Assembly: GCF_000002075.1 (NCBI RefSeq)
Contig: NW_004797799.1
Location: forward strand, 299,250-363,249
Source: Aplysia californica
Taxonomy: Eukaryota; Mollusca; Gastropoda; Aplysiida; Aplysiidae
Direction: 5' to 3'
DNA: 64,000 nt
The position numbers and the translations under genes were made by a program. Shown in pieces: positions 47,601-61,500 of this stretch. Each line of letters begins with the position of its first letter. Within the stretch, counting starts at the first letter, position 1. The notes below the pieces were generated by a model. That model was not told the origin of the DNA. It saw only the letters and a list, made by a program, of their open reading frames with translations, and did not search any database.

Positions 47601-50600
47601 AAATTTAAAAAGAAAAAAAAGTAGAACTGTGTGGCTAAACTCATGAGTCACACTTGAAAACATGCTACAATGGACACTGGTTTTTTTTTTACGAATGAGG
47701 AATACAAATTGTTTGTTCCATTAACTGAGAAGTTTAGGACAAGACATCAGCCATCTGTTTAGAAGAAAGAAACTGCTCAAGGATGTAACGGACATTCTTC
47801 TGATGTCTCACTATAACTGAAGTACCAGAGAGTACCTGTACAACAACAAAAGACTCTTACAAAAAGTGGCATACTCTGTCTAATCAACTCTTGTCTGTTG
47901 GACTTTAAAAAACCAATAGACCATTACTACTTTGATCATTAAGTGAAGAGAAAAAGACAAACATGAAAGTGATGACAACAATGTAAGACCCACAAGCACG
48001 GTCATCCAAATGCTGTGTGGATTCATACTCAAAGTGGTAACTCGTTTACATGTGAATAATCCTGACTAATGAAAAAAACCAAACTCAAACATTTTTCAAA
48101 ATAGTTGTGAGGAGATCTTGTTGATATTCTCTCTAAATGTACACACTATGCAAATAGTTTCACAGTCATCATCAGAGTATTCTGCAATCCAAAGGTAGAG
48201 CAACCTAACTGCACATTTCGTAATTTTGAAACAAAAAAACAAAACCCCCTCCCAAAAAAACTTTTCGACACATAACCTGAATGTTCCTAAACATGATTGA
48301 GCAGAAATGTAGATACGTCACTCTGCCATTCACGATGGAATAGAGATTAGTCACAAAGGCAGCTTAACCACTTTGAAACCTACTATTATGACTGCAGATA
48401 CAATATCCTGCCTTTGACCAAAGAAAATTCAGTGTAACAAACCAATAAAACTAAAAGGTGATCGATCAGATACATCGCTATGCCTTGCTTGGAGGGCAGT
48501 ATTATGCAGATGAAAAAAACACACCAAATTCAATAGCCCCGTATGTTTTACGAATTCTTTTGCCTTTCTGTTATTGAATTCTCATACTGAACTGAGTTGA
48601 GAAGTAGTTTAAACTGTAATGATATTGTCATGGCTACTGTTTGCGAGGAAGAGCTCACAAAAATAGCAGTGTTGAAAAGAAGCATAAGAGACAGATCATA
48701 CCAGATTAGCTCAAAGAGATGAGCTTCCTACACTGTCACTCAGTCACTGTGACACTTAGCACAATAATATAAAATGTGCACATCTTTCCGGGCGACCCAC
48801 CTTAACTGATCCATCTTGGCACATTCAAAGAGAAACCTGCGGCCATCCATCTTGACTGTGAGATCAGCACAGTACACAGCGAGCGCGTCCCGCACCAGGG
48901 CAAGCGTGTTGTGGTACAGGTACTCCAGCACGCTCATCACCAGTGAGATGTAGGTGCGCAGATCTGGGTAAGGGGAATCTGTCAATAAAATTATCATAAT
49001 TGCTCTTTACCTCCATTGCCATAATTGAGATGATTTGGAGTATACATATCCAGTTGCACCTGTTCAAGGTGACCACCCATTGTCGAGGAGAAAAGTGGTC
49101 CTTTTGAAAAGTGCAATCACAAAACAGAAAAAAATTGTTGTTCGTTTTGGTAAGGTTTTACAGCGCTCGCAACTGCATAAGGTCATATGAGCGCCAAAGG
49201 GAGGATGTCAACAGAGAAGTCTAAACGGGGAATCAGGCTTACTCTGCTCACCTAACTAGCCTCAACAGCATAAAGTCTACTTCGGATATCAAAGCACCCC
49301 GGATATAGCAGTTCACAGTGAGTGACAAACATACAAAAGAAGTAGAGGAATAATGACGATAGTAAGGTTAAGGATGAAGAAAGAAAAAGCAGCAGTTCCC
49401 CCTAAGTTGTTATGGCAGAGTATGAGCATGACATTGGTAAATCAGCCCATTTACAATTCTACTGTGCATAAGAACATGTTAATATCCCCCTTTTTCAGAA
49501 CAAACAATGATAGAACATTAGTGCTATCTTATGATATATATGAGACAAATTAATAATTCTAAGATGTTTATTTGGTTTAAAGACAAAAGCAACAAAATCA
49601 ACTGCATGTACCAGTTCTCCTGTTTTATCCATGGTAAGATCAAGCACCTAGTCTTCTTTGATGAAGATGAAACCAATCAGTAAATAACACATTGAGCCTT
49701 TGCTCAGGATTCAAGTACTCACTCAAGTATTCTAAATTTACATGGAATGAGACTCGAGTCCAAAATACTGGACTTGCACATCCCAAAATGAACACTAATA
49801 CTAATACCCATCTGACCTTTTATCTACACATCAAAGGTATTGTATGTCCAGCAACATATGGGCTCACTGGGAGAGACTACACACAGAAAAATAACACAAC
49901 TCATTAAGACTCGACTCTCAACATCTGATGCCTCTTCCAAAACAAAATGGGATGTTAACAAGGATAAAATAATGATAACAAGAAGATATGAACACTATCC
50001 TCCTCTCTCCCTAAAATATGATACAACTTAGTGTGGTTCCCCCCCTCCCCCTGACTTTGAACATCTGGGAGCTTCTCACCCATGGGAATATTCCAGTCGT
50101 TTGTTGTGTTTGCTCTAGACTAGTTTCGCTTTTTCTGGAGTAATGACAGATGCGACATGCAAGGAAGAGTGGGGGTGTGGTACGATGTATACATTCTATA
50201 AGATATAATATAATATAATATAATATAATATTTAATATAAGATATAATATAATAAGATATAATATAATAAGATATAATATAATAAGATATAATATAATAA
50301 GATATAATATAAGATACATCTTTATTATCCAGACCCTGGCACATTCGTTTGGTGATTCACCACGTGTACACACACACACAAACACACACACACACACACA
50401 CACGCAGGCTTACAATCACATGCATCATATAAATGAGCAGCAATATAAACAATAATAATCTTAAGCTAGATACACACTCAATGTTATTCTGATGCATGCT
50501 CTAAGGTCGTAAGTATACTTATACAAGATGGTTAAGACGGAAGCATTTTGATTGATGATGGTAGAAATGACCTATATCTTTCTTTGTTACAGATCAGAAG

Positions 50601-51855
50601 CCTAGGTCTTTTACTTCTAACTGATGTTTTTATTTGAGGAAACAACGGATGTTTGTTGTCTAAAAAGATGGAATTAATTTTTTTAGTGCAAGCTGTTATG
50701 TACAATTTATCCAAGTAGGGGAATGTAGATGTTGAAATTTTATATGCTTTCCGAATTAGTCGATTTAATTTTTCTTTATCTTGTTGTCTTGTGTTCCCGG
50801 CCCATGCTGTTATACAAAAATTGATATTTTCTATGGTTGAATGGTAGAATATGGACATGAACGTTTTATCAACTTTGAAATACTTTAGCTTCCTTAGAAA
50901 AAATAGTCTTTTGTTCACTTTTTTATGCAGAAGAGAAGTGTGGACACCCCAGTTGAGTTTGTTGTCTATTGTAACACCCAAATTCTTATAGTCTGACACT
51001 TGCTCGATCTTTTCACATTTAATTTCGAATGGCTGCAGGGGCAGTTTCTTTAATCTAAAATCAAAAACAAGTTCTTTTGGGTTTTTTTTCACATTTAAAA
51101 GCAGCTTATGATTTTCACACCATTCAGAAAAGTTAGGTACAAAATTCCGGTAAGCGGTTTCGTTATGGTCAGCCTGAATTAGCCCAATTTTGGTTGAATC
51201 AGCTGCAAATTTTATCAACTAGATGTTATTGTTGTTTATTTGGCAATCGTTTGTGTATAATGAGAATAAAACTGGTGACAAAACGCACCTTTGAGGGGCC
51301 CCTGTATTTGTTGCGATGTATGTTGATGAGAATGTTTTAATTTTACATACTGGGTTCGCTAGTTAAGAAAATTGCCTATCCATGATATTAAATTGACTAT
51401 GGACTTATAATCTAAAGTGTGTCTACGAAGAAGGTCACAATAACCTCCTCCCTATCAATCAAATTAATACCACAACCGTGCCTCCAGCTGCCAAAAACAA
51501 CCCCCAAAAAAGAACAAAAACTTCTCAAAACCCCAATAAGAAAGAAAAAACAAGAAAAGAAATAAAACAAAAAACACAAATACCAAAACAGACAACCAAA
51601 GCATATATCTCACCAATCATGGAAGCAAATGCCAGGGAATGCAGTGTGGCTGCCAAGTTGGCCAGGGTACGTATGCCAGCTTGGATGACTGTCAAGTTGT
51701 TTGTGTGGAGTTTCATGGCCATTGCTACCAGATCTATGCTCGATTCCCTCATGGGGGGCTGATACAGGGAGGCACGGAGGGAGGGGTAGGGGAAGGGGGA
51801 ATGAGGACAGAGGGATGAGGAGAAAGAGTGGAGAGACAAGGATAGAGGGGATGGA

Positions 51856-51898
<43 letters not shown>

Positions 51899-54427
51899 AG
51901 AAAGAGAGAAAAAGAGAGAGAGAGAAATAAGAGGGAGAGAAAGAAAGAATGAAAAAGAGAGAAAGAAAGAAAGAGAGAGAAAGAAAGAGAGAGAAAGAGA
52001 GGGAAGGGGTGGGGGCAAGGGGGAAGGAGGAACATTGATAATACTTATTAATTTAATAATCTCATAGCCTTGTCCATTTAAAAAGCATAAATGACTTCTT
52101 TTGTTTTAGTATGAGTTTTATGGCACTTGCAACACAATAAGGTCATACAAGTGCCGAAGAGAAGTGTTACAAGAGAGTAACAAACACAAAAAAAGCAGGA
52201 GGGATAGAGACGATAGATTTTGATAGGAAAGAAGAAGCAAACCACACCAGAGCAGCTGCCAACCACCCACATAAATGACTTCATTGACTCACATGTCAAC
52301 CCTCTATACTCAATCATCTCACTTCTGTTTCTCCGCCCCTTTTGCTCTTACACTTTGAAGAGGAGAAAGTCAGCCAAAAAAAAGGAATGAAGTGTGTTCT
52401 CACCAGGTGAAACCAAGCCCCAGACATGATCAGGCTGACAGAGAGGGAAGAGTAATTGGAAAACAGTAAAAGAAATTAAGAGAGAGTGAGAGGGAGGAGA
52501 AAACTTAAAGAGAGATAGATAAAAGAGATTACACATACGAAGAAAAAAGAGGGAAGCGCATAGAGTTGATAAAATACGCTTTTTTAAAAACCTCATAAAA
52601 AGATACTGAGCGTGTGATCACCAGTTTCTGCAACAGAAATTATAAATATATGGCATTATACTATTAGAAATACTACAATCATTCACTACCCAACCCCCAC
52701 TTCCATACACACACACCCTCCCTCTTCCTCTCACTCTCCTTCAAGGCGCATAATATTTCACATTAAAGGAAATACAATACACAGGTCATTAACATGGAAT
52801 ATGAGGATGATCACAGTTTCTCATTTAAAAAATTGCAAAGTTCATCACAGAGTAGGAAAACCACCCATATTAAATACATCTCCAGACTTATATTCAACAT
52901 GACTTGCGGTGAGCTAAATTTCCTGAAAACTTTATTTGTTAGCAAAAAGGCAGGCAGATGGGTAATTAAGACACAAGAAATAAAGAGGAAATTGTCAAAG
53001 ATAGTCACCCATTGCCAAGGAGAAAAGTGGTTCTCTTAGAAAGGCTGACATCCTACACAGTGCCACTTTAATGTAAAAAGATATGAAAAGGAGGAAATGA
53101 GAAGTGCCCATTTGTACAGGTGATTGTCTTATACAGGTGGTTGTTTTATACAGATGGTTGTCTTACACAGGTGGTTGTCTGATACAGGTGATTGTCTTTT
53201 CAAGGTGATTGTCTAAAACAGGCAGTTGTCTTATACAGGCAGTTGTCTTATGCAGGTGATTGTCTTATACAGGTGATTGTTGTATGATACAGTCGAACCT
53301 GCCTTGAAGGCCATCTGTACAAACGGCCACTTTCCATTTCCCCCCCTTGCGTTTTTTCTATATAATTTAACTGTGTAAAACGGGCACCTGTCCAACGCGG
53401 CCGCAGCCACAATATTTTAACACACAACCCCTATCACACTAAGCAATAATACCTGTCTTAGACGGCCACCTGAGTGACTTCATTACGTTTTGTCATAAAT
53501 TGTGCATGGCCCCTGGCCTTATGGGCGAGCTGTCATAATTCAATACCCTGTCGTTGTTGTTAGGTAGTCCCTCCAACCGATCATGTTGCGTAGGCTCATC
53601 CCACTGTTGACCAATAGGTACCAATTTTCAGCTGCTGGTGAGGTAAGCGTGTGATCCCTCATAACTCATAAGCCCCGCTCAGAAATCATACACAAATCAT
53701 AAGTGAGATGAGTGGTCACTGTTTACCCAGTCTGTAATAAAGTAGCAATGGACGTCAACATGAACTAGTGACAGAAGCGTCGCTCGTTCTCCGAGTGGTG
53801 GCGACCCAAGAGTTTGTTTTAACAAGGCACTCAATCTTCCTCGTCTGACACATTTCGTTTTATTGTCACCCTTGCGCAAAATCAGCAACAAATAAAAATT
53901 ACAAATAAAATACAAACCAACAACAATAATGTGGCTACTTTCGATTGGGACCTCAGATGGGAATGGTTTGTTTTCTTCATCTCGATCAGTCCTGCCTAAG
54001 ACGGCCACCTGTCTTATACGGCCACTTTTCTCCTTGACAATGGGTGGCCGTCTTACACAGGTTTGACTGTACAGGTGGCTGTTAGAGAAGGTTTGACTGT
54101 ATATTTGGTCGCAATAGCCCTACAACCTCCTATTACTATTACACTGACTGACCTTCTCCAGAACACTGGGCATGAAGGTGGCCATCTTGGCAAGAATGTC
54201 CAGGCAGTTGTTCTGCACCGTCTCGTCGTCCTTGTAGACGGCCATGCTGCCCAGAACAGCGGCCGTCGTCTGGCTGGCCACCATGGTCATCACGTTGCCT
54301 GGTATGTGGCTCAGGGCGCGCAGCAGTTGGAGGCACATCAGCACTAAGAAGGCCGGGTCCTGCCAGGGGGAAATTGTGTGAAACAATGATGGGAGAGAGG
54401 GAGAGAAAGAGCGAGGGGAGAGAGAGC

Positions 54428-54459
<32 letters not shown>

Positions 54460-55499
54460 GTGTGTGTGAGAGAGAGAAAGAGAGAGAGCGAGCGAAAGAG
54501 AGAGGGGAGGGGGGCAAAGGGGTCAGAGAGATAGAGAGACAGAGAGAGAGTGAGAGAGAGAAAGAGAGAGAGANNNNNNNNNNNNNNNNNNNNNNNNNNN
54601 NNNNNNNNNNNNNNNNNNNNNNNNNNNNNNNNNNNNNNNNNNNNNNNNNNNNNNNNNNNNNNNNNNNNNNNNNNNNNNNNNNNNNNNNNNNNNNNNNNNN
54701 NNNNNNNNNNNNNNNNNNNNNNNNNNNNNNNNNNNNNNNNNNNNNNNNNNNNNNNNNNNNNNNNNNNNNNNNNNNNNNNNNNNNNNNNNNNNNNNNNNNN
54801 NNNNNNNNNNNNNNNNNNNNNNNNNNNNNNNNNNNNNNNNNNNNNNNNNNNNNNNNNNNNNNNNNNNNNNNNNNNNNNNNNNNNNNNNNNNNNNNNNNNN
54901 NNNNNNNNNNNNNNNNNNNNNNNNNNNNNNNNNNNNNNNNNNNNNNNNNNNNNNNNNNNNNNNNNNNNNNNNNNNNNNNNNNNNNNNNNNNNNNNNNNNN
55001 NNNNNNNNNNNNNNNNNNNNNNNNNNNNNNNNNNNNNNNNNNNNNNNNNNNNNNNNNNNNNNNNNNNNNNNNNNNNNNNNNNNNNNNNNNNNNNNNNNNN
55101 NNNNNNNNNNNNNNNNNNNNNNNNNNNNNNNNNNNNNNNNNNNNNNNNNNNNNNNNNNNNNNNNNNNNNNNNNNNNNNNNNNNNNNNNNNNNNNNNNNNN
55201 NNNNNNNNNNNNNNNNNNNNNNNNNNNNNNNNNNNNNNNNNNNNNNNNNNNNNNNNNNNNNNNNNNNNNNNNNNNNNNNNNNNNNNNNNNNNNNNNNNNN
55301 NNNNNNNNNNNNNNNNNNNNNNNNNNNNNNNNNNNNNNNNNNNNNNNNNNNNNNNNNNNNNNNNNNNNNNNNNNNNNNNNNNNNNNNNNNNNNNNNNNNN
55401 NNNNNNNNNNNNNNNNNNNNNNNNNNNNNNNNNNNNNNNNNNNNNNNNNNNNNNNNNNNNNNNNNNNNNNNNNNNNNNNNNNNNNNNNNNNNNNNNNNN

Positions 55500-55539
<40 letters not shown>

Positions 55540-58500
55540 CCCCGCCCAGGGCAGTTCTCACGTACCTGCATCACTTTGAAGATCCTGTCGGTAAGTTCGG
55601 TGGACATAACCACGTCTGTGTGTTGATTTATGTGCCGGGTCAGGTAGCTGGAGGCAAGACTGGCCAACTGTGAGATGACAGGGGCAGGGTGTACAGGCAA
55701 GGAGATTTGAGTTTTGATTCCGCACAACATTATATGAGAGGAGGAGATTTGAGCTTTGATACCACACACTATGAGGATGGAAGAAAATATAGGGATGTCA
55801 TGCAACAGGAGGAAGGAAATAGAAAGTATTGGGAAACCACAGTGACAGCATAAATTTTCAAGTTAGCTATAGAAACCGGTCAACCTGTGTGGACGAAGGG
55901 GCGGGGAGATGGATAAATGAAGAGAGATATAGATATATAAGAAGGGTGCAATGGGAACACCGGCGATGTCCATTTTTTTTAGCTTGTTGCGGTATTTTTT
56001 AGCCATGACCAAGCCCCAGGTTTTCACCACGTGGAAGAATCCAAAAAACCACCATAGGACGCCTCAATGCTCGCGAGAAAAAAAGTGTACGCAAGGGGAG
56101 ATCCAGCGATGTCCGACGAGTACAAAGGGAAAACGAGAGATATCAGCGCGGAGTAGAGACTTATTTTTTATTTACCCTTATCTGCCCCGACAGGCAAACA
56201 GCAGCCATTTTGAGGTCGTGTGCTTTGTTTACGCGCATTTCAAAATGGTATAGCAACAGATACCAGAGGTGACAGCAAACTCAAACGTGTGCTCGGTATG
56301 CCCGGGAAAGAACTAAAATGTTCTGAAGTGACTACTGGTGACGGAAAAAAACCCCACGGTTTATAATTTATTAATAACCCATTTCAATAGTCTCAGTACC
56401 AAAGGCCAAAAATACACCACACCAGAGACACTAAAATATAAATACTCTCTGACCACACTTGCGTTTCTCATATCAGTGGGCAACATAAAAAAACAGACGT
56501 GCTCGCCAGACTGAATATGAAACAAAACTCCACCATGATGGTCACTTCTACCCCACCAGAGAGGAAAGACGTAGAGCTGTTATTACAGTCCCCATCTGCT
56601 TCCCTGCACTTCTGCCAGTATTTTGGCATGACCAAGGCCGTCGGTATCTCGATTGTTTAAAAAAAATTGGAAAGCTTCATGCATAACTTTGTAAAAACCA
56701 AAAACAAACATGGAATAATCAATTAACAGTAGATAAAGATCTTTCAGCATTTCAACGCCTCTCTCTATTAATATTGTGATGATGAATATGGCATTCGTTG
56801 TTCTACTGTCAGCTGTTAACCCACATTGCATTTCTAAAACCACGGGTCTTATCATGTTTCTCATTCTAGGTCTACTTTTATTGTGTGATTTCTTCTGTTC
56901 TTCTTTGTGTTCCCATGTTAGGTGTCAGGGGTAGTCGACTGCTGGTTTTTCCATCTGCAGTGTAACTGATTGATTTTTACGTGTGAGACTGTTTTTCCAA
57001 CGTAGTAGGGCCCCTAGTCTTCAGGCAGCCACATTCCGATTTCGAAAGTATTCTATATGATTTTATACTGACTAGAGTATTTTCAGTTTTGGCAGGAATA
57101 AATTTTAAATGTTGCCAGGGTGGCGGCCGAAGCCTACTCTAAGAACGTAAGAAAGAACAGACCACTCCATTGGGGCCATCAATCACCCAGAGGCTGACCC
57201 TCGACCCTCCCCGACCCTTAACAAGGAGATGCCGATTCAAAGAAAAACAAAAACCCCATTCCCCCTCTTCCAAAAATCAAAACATATCTCACCACATGAA
57301 CCCCCCCCCCCAAAAAAAAAAACCCCCACACAAAAACAACACAAACAAAAAAACAACAACAAAAAACAAAAACAAACAAACAAACAAAAAACAACAACAA
57401 CCAAACAAAAAACCCACCCCCAAACAAACAAAATAACAACACACACACTCACACAAACAACAACAAAACCATCAAGCATTAGTTTAAGAAGACTGAATCA
57501 ACGATCTGCGCCGTGTAGCCAGGGCAGTGACAGGTCGCTCAAGCTCTGCGCTGCCCATCAACAACACTGTCTGTTCATGCGTGAGAAGAACACTTCCCCC
57601 CTAAACTGTAACGAGGCCGGCCGGACTTCACAATTATAATTATGTTTGTGTCAGAGAGAAGCACATCGTTACGATAATGGCCATTAAGAATTGGGGAACA
57701 TCAGGGTCAATATTAGAGTATTAAATGGCGCCATCGGCACGGCTCAACCATAAATGCGCTGTGACAGAAGCTGATAGCGCGGGATAAGTAATGTTTAGCA
57801 GTAATTTAATGGATACCCCCCCCAAAAAAAAACAAAAAACTCCCCCCCCAACCCCCCCCCCCCCACAAAAAACAACAACCCCAAAACATTTCAATTTCTA
57901 CAGAATATGTAATTATAAACGTTTTTTTAAATTGAGGTACAAATAAAAGAATGTGTGCACACCTAATATATATTCTCCACCTAAACGGCGTTCTCTAAAT
58001 CTAACCCTTTGGTTAGATAAAAGACCTTTCTCGGGTCAACAACGTCAAATAAAGACCTATGTTGTAACATTAAAAATATTAACTGATACACGCTTCATAA
58101 TTCGAATCAAATCATCGTAGTAAAAGATACCGAGTGGTAAATCAGAGATCTATATTTCGTAAAATGCCCTTTATCCGTTTGAAGAAGGGATTTTCGTTAT
58201 CTGAGCGAAAACTTCGGTTGTACGAGTCTAGGCTTAGCAGATTGTTGCGGTCGTTTGTTAGGAACAGGAAAAACAATAAACATAATATACAGGAAGGTTC
58301 ATAGTAGGCATATAGTACATATCACATCACTGTTATTACACCTAGTTCATTACAACATGTGGGGGGGGGGGGCATAGTTTTACTATGTGGGGAGTAAAGA
58401 ATACACCTGCCGTGATACTGCGAGTCGTAAGAGGCGACTAAAGGTGCATAGGTCTGGCCACCCGAAAAGTGACAGTTTGCGGAGGGCCAACTACCCGACC

Positions 58501-61500
58501 CAGTAAACAAGGAAAGTTATATAAACACGAACAAACAAGACTTATAATTTTTCCATCTTGGGAGACGGAGGAGCTTCTGCATCTGCAGGAACAACGAAGG
58601 ACAGCGGACAAAGCCGAAAGGAGTCTTCTGAGCCGAAATCTTCTCTGTCCAACAAGTCTCTCCGGATTGCGTCGTGGAATGTTCGCACCATGTATGAAGC
58701 AGGAAAGAGCTCTCAAGTGACACAAGAGATGAAAAGATACAGGCTGCACATACTAGGAGTCCGCGAAACCCACTGGATACAGTCTGGACAGAAGCAGCTC
58801 AGCTCGGGGGAACAAATATTGTATTCTGGGAGGGAAGACAAGCACCATGCGGAGGGAGTTGGAATTATTTTGAGTACGTATGCGCAGAAGTCACTTAGAG
58901 GATGGGAACCAAAGGGGGAGAGGATCATTATGGCTTCTTTCACTACCAGAAGTAACCATGAACATAGTACAGATCTACACCCCAACAAACGATGCTTCGG
59001 ATGATGACAAGGATGCTTTTTACAGCCAGCCCCAGGGGGTCATCGACAAACTACCAAGAAAAGATGTCAACATCATAATGGGAGATGCTAATGCCAAGAT
59101 TGGTCAGGACAACGTAGGGTACGAAGGAATCATGAGACAACATGACTTGAGACAAATGAATGAGAACTGTGAGCGATTTGCAAACCTATGTGCTTTCAAG
59201 TCTTGTCACCGGAGGCTCTGTTTTTCCCCATAAGAGGATCCACAAGGCTACTTGGGTATCACCGAATGGAGTGACGGAGAACCAGATCGATCATTTTTTT
59301 TATCTCTCGTAGGTTTAGGCGTTCACTGGAAGATGTCAAAGTACAGAGAGGGGCAAAATTTGGATCGGATCATCATCTACTGTTAGCAAAACTCAAGCTT
59401 CGTCTAAAAAGCATGGAACCAGAACAGGAACCAAAAGAATGAAGTTCCAGGTAAGTCTTTTAGATGGACACAAGAAACAGGAGTTTCAACTGCAGTTGAG
59501 GAACAGATCCCAACCCTTGTCGGATCTTGGTGAGGAAGACATGGAGGTGGAGATGCACTGGACCAAGGTCAAAGAAGTCTTTACTTCAACATGTCAAGAA
59601 ATACTCGGTGAGAAGAAATTGGAGCACAAGGAATGGATTAGCCAACGGTCAATGGATTTGATTAGCATTAGAAGACAATTGAAAGCAGAGACAAATGCAA
59701 GTAGAACAAGGGGATCAAAAGCGGACGCATTGGAGCAGTACAGGACTACAGCTAAAGATATAAAGAGATCACTGAGAAAAGACAAGGAGGAATTCATGAA
59801 CAGGCTTGCAGAGAGGGCAGAGGAGGAAGCAGCAGGAGGGAACATGCCAATCCTTTACCAGACTACAAAGACTCTTTCTGGAAAATATGGGAAACCAGAA
59901 GTAACAGTAAAGGACCAAGAGGGAAAAACCATTTTTGGAAAGGAAGCTCGGTCAAGACGATGGGTAGAGCATTTAAACTGTCTCCTGAACAGACCACCAC
60001 CAAGTAACCTGCCAGCTAGAAATGAGCTACCAATCTGCTGTGATGCCCCATCGAAACAAGAGATTATGGATGCCATTAAGAAGCTGAACAACGGTAAAGC
60101 GGCCGGTCCTGATCAGTTTCCACATGAGGCCCTAAAACAGATGCCAATGTGACGGCAGACCTCCTTCTTCCATTGTTTACCACGATCTGGAATGAGAGCA
60201 AGTTCCCAAAGGATTGGAAAGAAGGACACCTTGTGAAACTACCTAAAAAGGGGGATCTAGGCAACTGCAGCAACAACTGAGGAATCACTCTTCTCTCAAT
60301 ACCAGGAAAGGTCTTCAACAGAATAACTCTGGAGAGAATCAAGTCTGCAACGGATCAAAGACTTCGGGATGAACAGGCTGGTTTTCGGAAAAATCGGCCA
60401 ACCACGGACCAGATTGCTACACTGAGGATCATAGTGGAACAGTCCCTGGAGTGGAACTCCCAGTTGATCGTCAACTTTTTTGACTATGAGAAGGCCTTTG
60501 ACAGCATAGACCGAGCAACACTAGGGAAGATCCCACAGAAGATGGTTAACCTCACCGGGAGCATGTACGAAGGGACACGTTGCAGAGTTATACATGATGG
60601 CCAGCTCACTGACAGCTTTGACATCAAGACCGGCGTGAGCCAGGGATGTTTACTATCACCTTTCCTCTTTATCTTGGTAATCGACTGGCTGATGAAGGAA
60701 ACCACCAGAGGACACAGAAACGGTATACAGGGGACCCCATGGACACAGTTGGACGATCTGGACTTTGCAGACGACTTGGCGCTTCTGTCACACACTCAGG
60801 AACAGATGCAAGCAAAGACAACGATTTTAAACAGCCTATCAGAGTCTGTCGGATAGAGGATCCACCCCGGAAAGTCGAAAGCCCTAAGGATAGATGCACT
60901 ACGAAAGGAGCAGGTCACAGTACAAGGAAATGAACTAGAAGACGTCGAATCCTTCTGCTATCTTGGGAGTATAATTGACAGAGAGGGAGGAACAGGCGCT
61001 GAAGTAAAGTCCCGCATTGGAAAGGCACAGACTGCATTTATTTCTTTGAATAGGATTTGGAGGACCAGGGATATCTCATTACGAATAAAGCTTAGAATTT
61101 TCAACTCAAATGTGAAGTCAGTCTTGTGGTATGGGTGTGAGACGTGGAACGCATCCGATACGTGCATAAAGAGGATCCAGGTTTTCTTAAATAAGTGTCT
61201 GAGGAAGCTACTGAGGATTAAATGGACAGACAGGATCACCAACGAGGAAGTATTAAGGAGAACGAGACAGAGCCCAGTCAGAGATGAGGAGGGAAGAAGA
61301 CGTTGGCGATGGATTGGACACACTCTCAGGAAGTCAAGCAGCTGCATAACAAGAAAAGTGTTAGATTGGAACCCATAGAGTAAAAGATCAAGGGGAAGAC
61401 CACGTGGAACCTGGAGAAGAGTCACGGAAATGGATGTACAGGAAAGGGGGAAGACGAGGAATGACATCAAGCGACTAGCCCAGGATAGGGAAAGGTGGAG

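Larger units (their letters stand above)
50186..51440 (-). mobile_element. CR1/Rex1-like LINE, 3' part of reverse transcriptase
   Basis: The - strand reads [20 protein letters not shown], a stop, [54 protein letters not shown] and [19 protein letters not shown]. These are the RT palm and thumb segments of CR1/Rex1-like LINEs, in which the active site is normally FADD; here it is FAAD. One in-frame stop precedes the active-site block. The low-coordinate end runs into an AT-rich simple repeat (50195-50320). Confidence 0.85.

Noticed and set aside
50011-50403. ORF with Ile/Leu/Tyr repeats
   Set aside because: Translation of the TAATA simple repeat and a CA microsatellite.
54120-55805. 561-codon ORF on the - strand
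   Set aside because: Two thirds of it is unsequenced N and most of the rest is GA repeat; only the two short exons at its ends are real.
57170-57639. Lys/Pro/Gln/Thr-rich ORFs and their Phe/Val/Cys-rich complements
   Set aside because: They come from A/C simple-sequence DNA.
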